Positions 43,254 through 51,278 of a stretch of 64,000 nucleotides of DNA are shown piece after piece (positions within the stretch are counted from its first letter, which is position 1; the number at the start of each line of letters is the position of its first letter). Both the position numbers and the translations under genes were made by a program. The stretch comes from a candidate division KSB1 bacterium (lineage in GTDB: Bacteria; Electryoneota; RPQS01). Location: assembly GCA_016214895.1 (NCBI GenBank), contig JACRMR010000012.1, positions 186,001 through 250,000 of the forward strand. Direction: 5' to 3'. A model generated the notes under the pieces. The model made no database searches and was not told the DNA's origin. It saw only the letters and a program-made list of their open reading frames with translations.

Positions 43254-43282
43254 TTGACTTTCCGGACCAAAAGGCCTATCTT
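43254..43282 (+). promoter_or_regulatory. Promoter of dnaX-recR
   Basis: TTGACT (43254-43259), 17 bases, TATCTT (43277-43282). The predicted leader is about 350 bases and carries a composite repeat element. A TATAAT at 43217-43222 has no good -35 box. The whole gap 43104-43636 has no gene. Confidence 0.55.
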
Positions 43283-43306
43283 GATAGGTTCGGGCACGAG
43301 CAAGCC

Positions 43307-43460
43307 CACCCCCCTGTAAGTCCCCCCTTGAAAGGGGGGACAGGCTGCTGTATTGATTTGCTGCGGCGGAAGTGACTGAAGCTCCAATGAGTTCACACCA
43401 GAACTCATCGCTTCCGCGCACGATCCCCCCTTTTAAAGGGGGATCATAGGGGGGTGTCGG
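43307..43460. repeat. Composite C-run/G-run inverted element in the dnaX leader
   Basis: The left half has CACCCCCCTGTAAG and hairpin CCCCCCTTGAAAGGGGGG. The right half has CCCCCCTTTTAAAGGGGG then ATCATAGGGGGGTG. The centre contains ATGAGTTC and GAACTCAT as a further inverted pair. Confidence 0.8.
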
Positions 43461-43597
43461 AGTTCCCGTAGCGCCAAGGGGATAATTACAGGGGGGTCGA
43501 GAGACACCCCCGAGCGCACTGCCCTGCGACACTACAGACGGACAACCACATAGGGTTGTCTCTACCCATGCGCCAGCGGGGGGAGTCGGAATCGGAT

Positions 43598-43634
43598 ATC
43601 AGCGTTTCAGCATTTTAGCGTTTCAGCGTTTCCT
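43598..43634. repeat. Octanucleotide tandem repeat before dnaX
   Basis: Four variable 8-base units (CAGCGTTT, CAGCATTT, TAGCGTTT, CAGCGTTT) end two bases before the dnaX start, in the place of a ribosome-binding site. Confidence 0.65.
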
Positions 43635-43636
43635 CC

Positions 43637-45454
43637 ATGTCCTATCAGGTCCTCGCCCGCAAGTATCGCCCGCAGACGTTCGACGAAGTCGTCGGACAGG
43701 AGCACGTCACGCGCACGCTGAAGAACGCGCTGCGACAGGGACGGCTCGCGCACGCGTTCCTGTTCACCGGACCGCGCGGCGTGGGCAAGACTTCGACGGC
43801 CCGTATCCTTGCCCGCGCGGTCAACTGCCCCAACATTGACTTGAAAGGCGACGCCGAGCCGTGCAACGTCTGCGAGACCTGCCGCGCACTGTTCGAAGAC
43901 CGCGAGCTGGACGTGATCGAAATGGACGCCGCGACGTACAACGGCGTCGATGACGTGCGCCGGATTAACGACTCCTGCCGGCTCGCGCCGGTCGCGGGAA
44001 ACCGGAAGATCTACATCATCGACGAAGTCCACATGTTCTCGAAGCCGGCCTTCAATGCGTTCCTCAAGACGCTCGAAGAGCCGCCCTCCCATGTGATCTT
44101 CATTCTGGCCACGACCGACGTTCAGAAAGTCCCGGCCACGATCCGCTCGCGCGTGCAACGCTTCGACTTCCGTCCGCTCGGGCCTGCCGATATCGCGCCG
44201 CACCTGAAGAAGATTTGCGACAGCGAAGGCTGGGCAAACGACGAGGAAGCGATGTGGATCATCGCCCGCGCCGGAGCCGGTTCACTCCGAGATGCCGAAG
44301 GCCTGCTCGATCAGGTCGTGAGCTTTTCCGGCGGCACTGCGCGCGCCGAAGAGACCCGCGAGGTGCTCGGTGTACTGCCCACGGAATTACTCGCCGACAC
44401 CACCAGTCTGCTCGCGCGGCAGGCCGTGAGCGAAGTTCCGCCCTTCTTCGAGCTCCTCGTGCAGCGCGGTGTCGAATACACCGAGTTCCTGCGCGCGCTG
44501 CAAGGCTATTGGTTGGACATCGTCTTCCTGAAGCAAAACCTCGAACTCTCCGGAACGTCTCCGGAAGAGATCGAACAAATGAAAGCCTGCTCCGCGCCAC
44601 TCGCCATCGAAGATATGTTCCGCCTGATCCGCCTCGCCGAACAGCTCGAAGATTCGCTCAAATGGTCCATGGCCCCGCGCGAACGCTTCGAAGTCTCCTT
44701 CCTGCGCTGGACCACTCTCGAAAACGTCGTCACGCTGCGCGAGCTGATCGAGGCCGTCGCGGCCGATCGAGGCGGCGCATCGCGGGCACCAGGAATACCC
44801 GATTCCGGGCAGGTGGAGACACCTGCCGCGGCGAAGAGCGCTCCCGCTCCTGCCACAGGGCCATCCCCCCTTTCAAGGGGGGATAACAGGGGGGTGTCGG
44901 AGAGCACCGATTCCGGGCAGGTGAAGACACCTGCCGCGGCGAAGAGCGCTCCCGCTCCTGCCACAGGGCCATCCCCCCTTTCAAGGGGGGATAACAGGGG
45001 GGTGTCGGAGATCCCCGATTCCGGGCAGGTGGAGACACCTGCCGCGGCGGCAAGCGAGCCACTCTCCCTCTCCGCCATCCAATCCGCCTGGCCTGAGCTC
45101 GCAATCCGTCTCACCAAACTCAGCCCCGTTGCCGGTGCCAGTGCCGGAGGCTGGCAAGCCGTTGAGCTGAACGGTACGAAGCTCACCGTTCGCTGTCACA
45201 ATCCGCGCGAGATGGCGCAGGCGCAGCTCAAAGAGCAGCTCCCCAATCTGGCCAGAATTCTGAGCGAGCTATTCGGAACCGCGCTCACCGTCGCCATGGG
45301 AAGACCGCTGCCCGAATCGGCGGAGAAACTGGTGGCCCAGACTCCGCCGCTGCCCCCTGTTCCCCCCGCGGAAGGCGGCGATCTGTTCTCCAATTTCGTC
45401 AACCGCATCGGCGGCGTCGAGGTCGATCCCAAAACCGTGCGCGAACCGAAGTAG
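43637..45454 (+). CDS. dnaX: DNA polymerase III subunit gamma/tau
   Basis: The product has 605 residues. The AAA+ clamp-loader part is complete: Walker A GPRGVGKTST (45-54), zinc cysteines C64, C76, C79, C82, the DEVH box (129-132) and the TTD/SRVQRFDF segment. After domain III, residues about 388-471 are translated from two and a third copies of the 108-bp composite repeat (36 residues per unit, SGQVETPAAAKSAPAPATGP inside). A C-terminal domain follows, probably the polymerase-binding part. DnaX loads the sliding clamp and holds the replisome. No Shine-Dalgarno sequence precedes ATG 43637. recR follows after two bases; ybaB, often between them, is missing. Confidence 0.95.
   Translation: MSYQVLARKYRPQTFDEVVGQEHVTRTLKNALRQGRLAHAFLFTGPRGVGKTSTARILARAVNCPNIDLKGDAEPCNVCETCRALFEDRELDVIEMDAATYNGVDDVRRINDSCRLAPVAGNRKIYIIDEVHMFSKPAFNAFLKTLEEPPSHVIFILATTDVQKVPATIRSRVQRFDFRPLGPADIAPHLKKICDSEGWANDEEAMWIIARAGAGSLRDAEGLLDQVVSFSGGTARAEETREVLGVLPTELLADTTSLLARQAVSEVPPFFELLVQRGVEYTEFLRALQGYWLDIVFLKQNLELSGTSPEEIEQMKACSAPLAIEDMFRLIRLAEQLEDSLKWSMAPRERFEVSFLRWTTLENVVTLRELIEAVAADRGGASRAPGIPDSGQVETPAAAKSAPAPATGPSPLSRGDNRGVSESTDSGQVKTPAAAKSAPAPATGPSPLSRGDNRGVSEIPDSGQVETPAAAASEPLSLSAIQSAWPELAIRLTKLSPVAGASAGGWQAVELNGTKLTVRCHNPREMAQAQLKEQLPNLARILSELFGTALTVAMGRPLPESAEKLVAQTPPLPPVPPAEGGDLFSNFVNRIGGVEVDPKTVREPK
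44801..45051 (+). repeat. In-frame composite repeat array inside dnaX
   Basis: Units begin GATTCCGGGCAGGTG at 44801, 44909 and 45017, an exact 108-base period; the third unit stops after the first hairpin. Both full units share the dnaX-specific variant GATAACAGG, where the intergenic array has GATTACAGG. The repeat reads through without stops. Confidence 0.95.
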
Positions 45455-45456
45455 TC

Positions 45457-46065
45457 ATGGATATCTCGCAATTCGCGCCGTCCCTTGAGCGCCTCGTCGA
45501 TCAGATCGCCAAACTCCCCGGACTCGGCCGCAAGTCCGCCGCGCGGCTTGCGCTGTTCATCCTTCGCCAACCGGAGACCGACGCGCACGCGCTCGCGCAG
45601 GCGATTCTCGACGTCAAAGCGCGCATTCGTCTTTGCCAGCAGTGCTCCAACTTCACCGAAGACGAACTCTGCGCGATCTGCTCCGACCACAAGCGTGACG
45701 CGGGGTTGATCTGTGTCGTGGAAACGCCCGGCGACGTGCTGCGGCTGGAGAAGCTCGGGGCGTATCGCGGCTTGTATCATGTCCTCGGCGGCGCGCTCTC
45801 ACCGCTCGACGGCGTCGGCCCCGACAGCCTGCGCATTGCCGAACTCTATGAACGCCTCCGCAGCGGCCAGGTGCGCGAAGTCATTCTCGCCACCAACGCC
45901 AACACCGACGGCGACGCCACCGCGCTCTATCTCACGCGCGAACTGAAAGCTCTCGGCCTGATGGTCTCGCGCATTGCCCGCGGGGTGCCCGTCGGTTCCG
46001 AAATCGAACAGGTCGATGAAGTCACGCTCGCCAGCGCCCTCGAAGGCCGCGTCCGAGTCAGCTAA
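45457..46065 (+). CDS. recR: Recombination mediator protein RecR
   Basis: The product of 202 residues has the helix-hairpin-helix start (LPGLGRKSAARLALFIL), a C4 zinc finger (C60, C63, C72, C75) and a Toprim domain (VVETPGDVLRLE, ATNANTDGDATALYL). With RecF and RecO it loads RecA at gaps. It starts two bases after the dnaX stop. Confidence 0.95.
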   Translation: MDISQFAPSLERLVDQIAKLPGLGRKSAARLALFILRQPETDAHALAQAILDVKARIRLCQQCSNFTEDELCAICSDHKRDAGLICVVETPGDVLRLEKLGAYRGLYHVLGGALSPLDGVGPDSLRIAELYERLRSGQVREVILATNANTDGDATALYLTRELKALGLMVSRIARGVPVGSEIEQVDEVTLASALEGRVRVS

Positions 46066-46068
46066 GAC

Positions 46069-46147
46069 AAACTTGAAACTTCAAACTTGAAACGTGAAAG
46101 CCACCCGCTGAGTCGGTCAAGTTTCACGTTTGAAGTTTCAAGTTTTC
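46069..46147. repeat. Inverted pair of heptamer arrays after recR
   Basis: The left arm is AAACTTG, AAACTTC, AAACTTG, AAACGTG. The right arm from 46119 is TTTCACG, TTTGAAG, TTTCAAG. A third, looser run continues to 46188. It may serve as terminator of dnaX-recR. Confidence 0.75.
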
Positions 46148-46193
46148 GACCGTCGCTTCAAGCTTCAAATCTCAAACTTCAAGTTTTCCACCC

Positions 46194-46775
46194 TTGATCC
46201 CCGGCTTCAGTCTGCCCAACCAACTTACGCTGTCCCGGCTTGCGCTCGGACCGCTGTTCCTCGTCGCCTATCTGACGAATTGGAAGTACGCGCTCGAAGC
46301 CGCCTTCGCCGTGGCCGTGGTCATCGAGGCCACGGACGTCGCCGACGGCATGGCCGCCCGCTCCCGGAATCAGGTCTCCGATGTCGGCAAGTTGCTCGAT
46401 CCCATGAGCGACACGATCTCGCGGCTCTCCTATTACATCGGCTTCCTGGTGATGGGACTCGCACAGTCGTGGATGATCGCCGTGCTCGTTTATCGCGATG
46501 TCGTCGTGGCCTATCTGCGCGTGTTCTCCGCGCTCACCGGAACCGCCATGGGCCGCAGGACCAGCGGGAAGTGGAAGGGCATCCTGCAAGGCGCCACCGC
46601 GCTCACCGTGCTCGGATTACAGATTGTCAGTGACAACTTCCTCGCGATCCCCTATCTGCCGCGCATTATCTACTGGTTACTCGTCGGGATCACGCTCTAC
46701 ACCGCGTTTACGTTCGTTGAGTACATGGTCGGCAATCGCGAACTGCTCAAAGAAATCCGGCAGCGCGGCAAGTGA
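46194..46775 (+). CDS. pgsA: CDP-alcohol phosphatidyltransferase (phosphatidylglycerophosphate synthase)
   Basis: The product of 193 residues, from TTG 46194, is an integral membrane protein with the CDP-alcohol signature intact: DVADGMAAR, then after eight residues G, three residues D, three residues D (GKLLDPMSD). It would join CDP-diacylglycerol and glycerol-3-phosphate to phosphatidylglycerophosphate. The next gene encodes the phosphatase for this product and overlaps by GTGA (46772-46775), which supports the substrate. Confidence 0.85.
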   Translation: MIPGFSLPNQLTLSRLALGPLFLVAYLTNWKYALEAAFAVAVVIEATDVADGMAARSRNQVSDVGKLLDPMSDTISRLSYYIGFLVMGLAQSWMIAVLVYRDVVVAYLRVFSALTGTAMGRRTSGKWKGILQGATALTVLGLQIVSDNFLAIPYLPRIIYWLLVGITLYTAFTFVEYMVGNRELLKEIRQRGK

Positions 46776-47308
46776 AACGACTCGTGCTCGCGGACTGGCT
46801 GGCAGTCACCCTGTGCGGAATCGGGCATTCGCCGATCGCCCCCGCCACCGTCGCCTCGCTGGCGGTTTGTGTGAGCTTCTGGTTCGTTCCGCTCTTGACT
46901 ACGTGGCCGTGGATCTTGCTGATCGTCCCGCTGACGTGGTGGGGGGCGGCGCTGGCCCGTAAGTCCATCGATGCGTTTGACGTCGTGCACGCGGAGCAGT
47001 TTGCCGCGCTGCGCCGTCCGAATCCGCACAAGGGCGATCCCGATCAGTTCGTATTCGATGAGTTCATCGGTCAGTGGATCACCCTGATCGCTGCACCGCA
47101 CACGATGGCGGGATACGCTCTCGCCTTCTTCGCCTTTCGCGGGTTCGACATCCTGAAGCCGCTCGGTATTCGCTCGTTTGAGCGGCTCCCCAACGGCTGG
47201 GGTGTCGTGCTCGATGATGTCGTCGCGGGAATCTACGGAGCCATCTCACTGTTCATTATTCAATTTGTTGCGCGGGACTATTTGCCGGGTTGGTACACGG
47301 GAATGTAG
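46772..47308 (+). CDS. pgpA: Phosphatidylglycerophosphatase A
   Basis: The product of 178 residues, from GTG 46772, shows PgpA motifs: SPIAPATVASL, VFDEFIGQWITL, FRGFDILKPLGIRSFERLPNG and VVLDDVVAGIYGA. It dephosphorylates phosphatidylglycerophosphate to phosphatidylglycerol, completing the path begun by pgsA. Overlapping start with pgsA means coupled translation. Confidence 0.9.
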   Translation: MKRLVLADWLAVTLCGIGHSPIAPATVASLAVCVSFWFVPLLTTWPWILLIVPLTWWGAALARKSIDAFDVVHAEQFAALRRPNPHKGDPDQFVFDEFIGQWITLIAAPHTMAGYALAFFAFRGFDILKPLGIRSFERLPNGWGVVLDDVVAGIYGAISLFIIQFVARDYLPGWYTGM

Positions 47309-47340
47309 TGCCGCACCGCAGAGCGCGCGGAGGGTTGCCG

Positions 47341-47490
47341 CCACCCCCCTATGATCCCCCCTTGAAAGGGGGGATGGGGTACTGGTGCGATGAGCTCTGG
47401 TCTGAACTCATTCAGCGACCACTGGTTCAGCCGCAGCAAGTTATTCTCGCAGCCCGTCCCCCCTTTCAAGGGGGGACTACAGGGGGGTGG
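47341..47490. repeat. Composite C-run/G-run inverted element (best copy)
   Basis: The left half is CCACCCCCCTATGAT, then CCCCCCTTGAAAGGGGGG and ATGGGGT. The right half from 47456 is CCGTCCCCCCTTTCAAGGGG continuing to AGGGGGGTGG. Outer ends are inverted repeats of about 35 bases. The centre of about 75 bases has a GATGAGCTCTGGTCTGAACT stretch shared with other copies. Confidence 0.85.
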
Positions 47491-47545
47491 GAGCTCCACT
47501 CCCGGAGACGAAACGGCCGTTTCATCCATGATACCGTAATCCTGT

Positions 47546-48796
47546 TTGCAGATCCTCTCCGAGATCATCACCATCGGCGATGAAATCCTGCGCGGTGAAG
47601 TCGTCAACGGCAATGCCGCCGTGATCGGCCGCGCACTGGCCGACATCGGCGTTCCCGCCAAATGGGGCGACGTAGTCGCGGATGAGCAAGGCGAAATCCA
47701 GGACGCCGTGCGCCGTGCGCTGACGCGCGCGCATGTCATCATTCTGACCGGCGGTCTCGGACCCACGCCTGACGATCTGACGATGGACGCGCTGGCCGAT
47801 CTCTTTGGTCTTGAGATTCGCGAAGACCCGGTGCTGCTCGCGCACGTCGAAGCGTTCTTTCAGGCGCGCGGGATCAAGATGCCGGTCACGTCCCGCAATC
47901 AGGCCCGCTTTCCCGTCGGCGCGATACAGGTTCCCAACCCCATGGGCACGGCCACCGGAATTCTGATCGAACAGGAAGGCCGACTTGTCTTCTCGCTGCC
48001 GGGTGTGCACGCCGAAACTAAACGGATGCTCGCCGAGTCGGTGGTCCCGCATGTGCGAGAGGCGTTTCCGTCCGCGATGGTCAGGGCTAAGCAACTGCGC
48101 CTGGCGGATACCGGCGAATCGCAACTGCTCGCGCGCATCACGGACTTGGCCACCGTCGAGCAGAACGTGAAGCTCGCGTTTCTGCCGCATCACGGACTGC
48201 TCGATTTGCGAATGATCGCCCGCGCGTCTGATCCCTACGAAGCCGACATGCAGATCGCCACCGCCGAAGCGATCCTGCGCGAAGCCGCGGACCACAAGGT
48301 TTATGCCGTGGGGGATGCTCCGCTCGCGGCGGTACTCGGCAATATTCTCATGAACCGCTCCCAACGACTCGCGGTCGCCGAGAGTTGCACGGGCGGGTTG
48401 CTGATGAATATGCTGACCGAGATTCCCGGCTCGTCGCGCTGGTTCGAGCGCGGCGTCGTCACCTATTCCAACGAGGCGAAACAGGAGCAACTCGGCATCG
48501 ATCGCGCGTTGATCGAAGCGCACGGCGCGGTCTCTGAACCTGTGGTACGCGCGATGGCCGAAGGCGTGCGCAATGTGTCAAAGACCGAGTGGGGCGTCGG
48601 CATCACGGGCGTCGCCGGACCTGACGGTGGCAGCGACGATAAGCCCGTCGGCACGGTCTGGATCGCCATCAGCAACGCGCGCGATACCAACTCCCGACTG
48701 TACCGGCTGGCCGGAGAGCGCAGCCTGATTCGCTTGCGCGCCGTGCACGGTGCGATGTACATGCTCTGGAAACGACTGATGGACGAGTTGGCGTGA
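47546..48796 (+). CDS. cinA: CinA family protein (nicotinamide-nucleotide amidase)
   Basis: The product of 416 residues, from TTG 47546, has an N-terminal MoCF/CinA domain (ITIGDEILRGEVVNGN, LTGGLGPTPDDLT) and a C-terminal amidase domain (VAESCTGGLLMNMLTEIPGS, GVGITGVAGPDGGSDDKPVG). The latter deamidates nicotinamide mononucleotide, recycling it for NAD synthesis; the N-terminal domain can hydrolyse ADP-ribose in studied members. thpR overlaps by GTGA. In many genomes cinA precedes recA, which is also close here. Confidence 0.95.
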   Translation: MQILSEIITIGDEILRGEVVNGNAAVIGRALADIGVPAKWGDVVADEQGEIQDAVRRALTRAHVIILTGGLGPTPDDLTMDALADLFGLEIREDPVLLAHVEAFFQARGIKMPVTSRNQARFPVGAIQVPNPMGTATGILIEQEGRLVFSLPGVHAETKRMLAESVVPHVREAFPSAMVRAKQLRLADTGESQLLARITDLATVEQNVKLAFLPHHGLLDLRMIARASDPYEADMQIATAEAILREAADHKVYAVGDAPLAAVLGNILMNRSQRLAVAESCTGGLLMNMLTEIPGSSRWFERGVVTYSNEAKQEQLGIDRALIEAHGAVSEPVVRAMAEGVRNVSKTEWGVGITGVAGPDGGSDDKPVGTVWIAISNARDTNSRLYRLAGERSLIRLRAVHGAMYMLWKRLMDELA

Positions 48797-49353
48797 GGCT
48801 GTTTGTCGCGGTTGACATCCCCGCGGCGTGGAAAACCGACCTGGCCGAAATCGAGCGCGCCATCGGCTGGTTGGGTCGCGGAGTGAAGTGGGTGGACCCG
48901 CAGTCCATGCATCTCACACTTAAATTTCTCGGCGAGACGGACGACCGCGATCTACAGATTGTGCGCGATCAACTGACTGCAGCGTGCAGCGACGTTCCCG
49001 CCTTCACCATGCAGATGCGCGGTACCGGCGCCTTTCCCGCGCCGAACCGGCCCAGAGTCTATTGGGTCGGACTGAAATCCGGCGACGCTTTGATCACGCT
49101 GAATCAGAAGATCGAGACGGCGATGCAGGCGATTGGTTATCCGCCCGAAGAGAATCCGTTCAAACCGCATCTCACCGTCGCACGGATCAAGGATCCCATC
49201 GGCAAAGCGCGCCAGACCGATGCGCTGCTCTCCTATCACGTCGAGAGCGAACCCGTTCTCGTCCGCGACGTCCTGCTCATGCGGAGCCACCTCGCAAAAG
49301 AGGGCGCACGGTATGAAGTGGTGGGACGGGCCACGCTGAACGATGATAGATGA
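48793..49353 (+). CDS. thpR: RNA 2',3'-cyclic phosphodiesterase
   Basis: The product of 186 residues, from GTG 48793, is a 2H phosphoesterase: both HxTx motifs are seen, MHLTLKFLG and PHLTVARI. These enzymes open 2',3'-cyclic phosphates on RNA; the family was first called LigT. The last codons and the stop (ending LNDDR) come from a heptamer array that begins at 49342. Confidence 0.9.
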   Translation: MRLFVAVDIPAAWKTDLAEIERAIGWLGRGVKWVDPQSMHLTLKFLGETDDRDLQIVRDQLTAACSDVPAFTMQMRGTGAFPAPNRPRVYWVGLKSGDALITLNQKIETAMQAIGYPPEENPFKPHLTVARIKDPIGKARQTDALLSYHVESEPVLVRDVLLMRSHLAKEGARYEVVGRATLNDDR

Positions 49354-49416
49354 TCGATGATAGATGAACCGAGCCGACGATCTGCCATCATCTATCATCT
49401 ACTATCAATCATCTAT
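49342..49416. repeat. Inverted pair of heptamer arrays (GATAGAT-type) across the thpR stop
   Basis: The left arm (GATGATA, GATGATC, GATGATA, GATGA) includes the thpR stop codon. The right arm from 49386 has ATCATCT, ATCATCT, ACTATCA, ATCATCT. The arms are complementary around a spacer of about 18 bases. Confidence 0.75.
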
Positions 49417-49462
49417 TCAGAATCCTCGCTTTTCAATTCTTAGCCATTCAGCCGTTCTCCCC

Positions 49463-49933
49463 ATGCCCAAATCCGTTCAGTACATCGAGATCCTCGCACC
49501 CGCTGACAAAGTCTGGTTCCTTATTACGGATCCCAAGGAGTTCCAATTGTGGGCGCCCAACGTGCGCGATCTGGAGTACGAACCCAAGGGCGAGCTCAAC
49601 GTCGGTGTTACGCGCCGCTTCCGACTGGACATTCAGGGCAAGATCGAAACCCTCGAAACCACGATTACGCACTGCACGGACGGCGAGACCTATGCCGAGT
49701 CGCCCTGCGGCGGCTCGCTCAAGCTCCACGAGAAAGTCGAACACCTGAAGATGATCTACCGCGTCGAATCCGTCGATGCGAAAACCTGCACCCTGCGTTT
49801 CACGTTCGACTACGAGATGAAGGGCTTCATGAACAAGATGCTCGAGAAAGTCATCATGGGCACCTTCACCTCGCAGCTCAAAATCTGGTTCGAGCGACTC
49901 AAGACCTACGCCGAGACGGGACGACCCGTGTAG
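49463..49933 (+). CDS. SRPBCC (START-like) domain protein
   Basis: The product of 156 residues from ATG 49463 (MPKSVQYIEILAPADKVWF) has the SRPBCC pattern: a first strand with APADKVW, then ITDPKEFQLWAPNVRDLEYE, antiparallel strands, and a long amphipathic C-terminal helix. The fold binds hydrophobic ligands in a deep cavity; Coq10-like and polyketide cyclase proteins belong here. Ligand unknown. The frame is open upstream but only through repeats. Confidence 0.75.
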   Translation: MPKSVQYIEILAPADKVWFLITDPKEFQLWAPNVRDLEYEPKGELNVGVTRRFRLDIQGKIETLETTITHCTDGETYAESPCGGSLKLHEKVEHLKMIYRVESVDAKTCTLRFTFDYEMKGFMNKMLEKVIMGTFTSQLKIWFERLKTYAETGRPV

Positions 49934-49954
49934 CGCCCGCTTGCGGAATCTCCG

Positions 49955-50105
49955 ACACCCCCCTGTGATCCCCCCTTGAAAGGGGGGATGGGGTTCCGCA
50001 ATGATATGTTCTGATCCGCACGGATCGAGCTATCGCAAGTTCAGCCGCAGCTGCTCAAGACAGCAGCCCGTCCCCCCTTTCAAGGGGGGATCACAGGGGG
50101 GTGCG
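49955..50105. repeat. Composite C-run/G-run inverted element upstream of recA
   Basis: Left half: ACACCCCCCTGTGAT and CCCCCCTTGAAAGGGGGG. Right half: CCGTCCCCCCTTTCAAGGGG continuing to AGGGGGGTG. It has the same centre length class as the copy at 47341, with GATATGTTCTGATC in the centre. Confidence 0.85.
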
Positions 50106-50118
50106 GAGCCTGAGTTCC

Positions 50119-50152
50119 AATTTTCAATTTTCAATTTTCAGTTTTCAATTTC
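50119..50152. repeat. Heptamer tandem repeat (AATTTTC) before recA
   Basis: Five units of AATTTTC (one reads AGTTTTC) end just before the recA ribosome-binding site (AGGAG at 50158). No LexA-type palindrome is visible in this gap. Confidence 0.75.
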
Positions 50153-50170
50153 TCTTCAGGAGCCGCCGCC

Positions 50171-51238
50171 ATGGATAAAGAAAAGCAGAAGAATCTCGAA
50201 GTCACGCTGCAACAGATCGACAAGCAGTACGGCAAAGGCTCGATCATGCGCCTCGGTGACAGCGGACCGATCCAGCGTGTCGATGTGATCTCCACCGGCG
50301 CGCTCTCGCTGGACTGGGCGCTCGGCGTCGGCGGCGTCCCGCGCGGACGCGTGGTCGAGATCTACGGACCGGAAGCTTCCGGCAAGACCACGCTCGCCCT
50401 CACCATTATCGCCAATGCGCAGAAGAACGGCGGCAATGCCGCGATCATCGACGCCGAGCACGCGCTCGACCCGACCTATGCCAAGGCGCTCAACGTTGAC
50501 ATCGATCAACTGCTCGTCAGCCAGCCCGACACCGGTGAGCAAGCGCTCGAAATCTGCGAAATGCTGATCCGCTCCAGCGCCGTCGATGTCGTCGTGATCG
50601 ACTCGGTGGCCGCCCTCGTGCCGAAAGCCGAAATCGAAGGCGAAATGGGCGATTCGCTGCCCGGCCTGCAAGCCCGCCTCATGAGCCAGGCGCTGCGCAA
50701 GCTCACCGCCGTCGTGGCCCGGTCCAATACCACACTGATCTTCATCAATCAGCTCCGCATGAAGATCGGTGTCATGTTTGGAAACCCGGAAACGACCACG
50801 GGGGGTAATGCGTTAAAGTTCTACAGCTCGGTCCGCCTCGAAATCCGCCGCGTGCAGTCCATCAAGGACGGCGACAAGATCGTCGGCAACCGCACCCGGG
50901 TCAAGGTCGTCAAGAATAAGCTCTCCGCGCCCTTCCGCGAATCCGAATTCGATATCATCTACGGCAGGGGCATCGACCGCGTCGGCGACGTGCTCGACCT
51001 CGCCTCGCAGGTCGGAGTCGTCACGAAGAGCGGCACCTGGTACAGCTACGGCGACGAGCGGCTTGGTCAGGGCCGCGACCGCGTGGTCGAGTATCTCAAT
51101 GAGCACACGGACCTGCTCGAGAAGATCGAACTCGGCACGCAGCGCGAACTCGGATTCGAACCCGAGGCGAAGCCCGCCGCCACGAACGGCGCCGAACCGG
51201 TCGAGACCAAGACCAAAGGCAAGAAAGCCAGCGTTTAG
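50171..51238 (+). CDS. recA: Recombinase RecA
   Basis: The product of 355 residues is canonical: Walker [10 protein letters not shown] (66-74), [20 protein letters not shown], loop 2 [19 protein letters not shown], and a C-terminal charged tail. It binds single-stranded DNA, pairs homologous strands and triggers LexA self-cleavage. ATG 50171 has AGGAG eight bases upstream. recX follows after one other gene. Confidence 0.98.
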   Translation: MDKEKQKNLEVTLQQIDKQYGKGSIMRLGDSGPIQRVDVISTGALSLDWALGVGGVPRGRVVEIYGPEASGKTTLALTIIANAQKNGGNAAIIDAEHALDPTYAKALNVDIDQLLVSQPDTGEQALEICEMLIRSSAVDVVVIDSVAALVPKAEIEGEMGDSLPGLQARLMSQALRKLTAVVARSNTTLIFINQLRMKIGVMFGNPETTTGGNALKFYSSVRLEIRRVQSIKDGDKIVGNRTRVKVVKNKLSAPFRESEFDIIYGRGIDRVGDVLDLASQVGVVTKSGTWYSYGDERLGQGRDRVVEYLNEHTDLLEKIELGTQRELGFEPEAKPAATNGAEPVETKTKGKKASV

Positions 51239-51247
51239 TATGGACAC

Positions 51248-51275
51248 GCCGAGCGGGGTGACCGCACCCCGCCGA
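51248..51275. repeat. Partial palindromic element (copy 3)
   Basis: CGCCGAGCGGGGTG and CACCCCGCCG match the left end of the elements at 33477 and 34217. It lies just before the start of the next gene. Confidence 0.6.
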
Positions 51276-51278
51276 AAC

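Noticed and set aside
50105-50170. LexA box before recA
   Set aside because: Only heptamer repeats and a ribosome-binding site are seen; no palindrome of a known LexA type.
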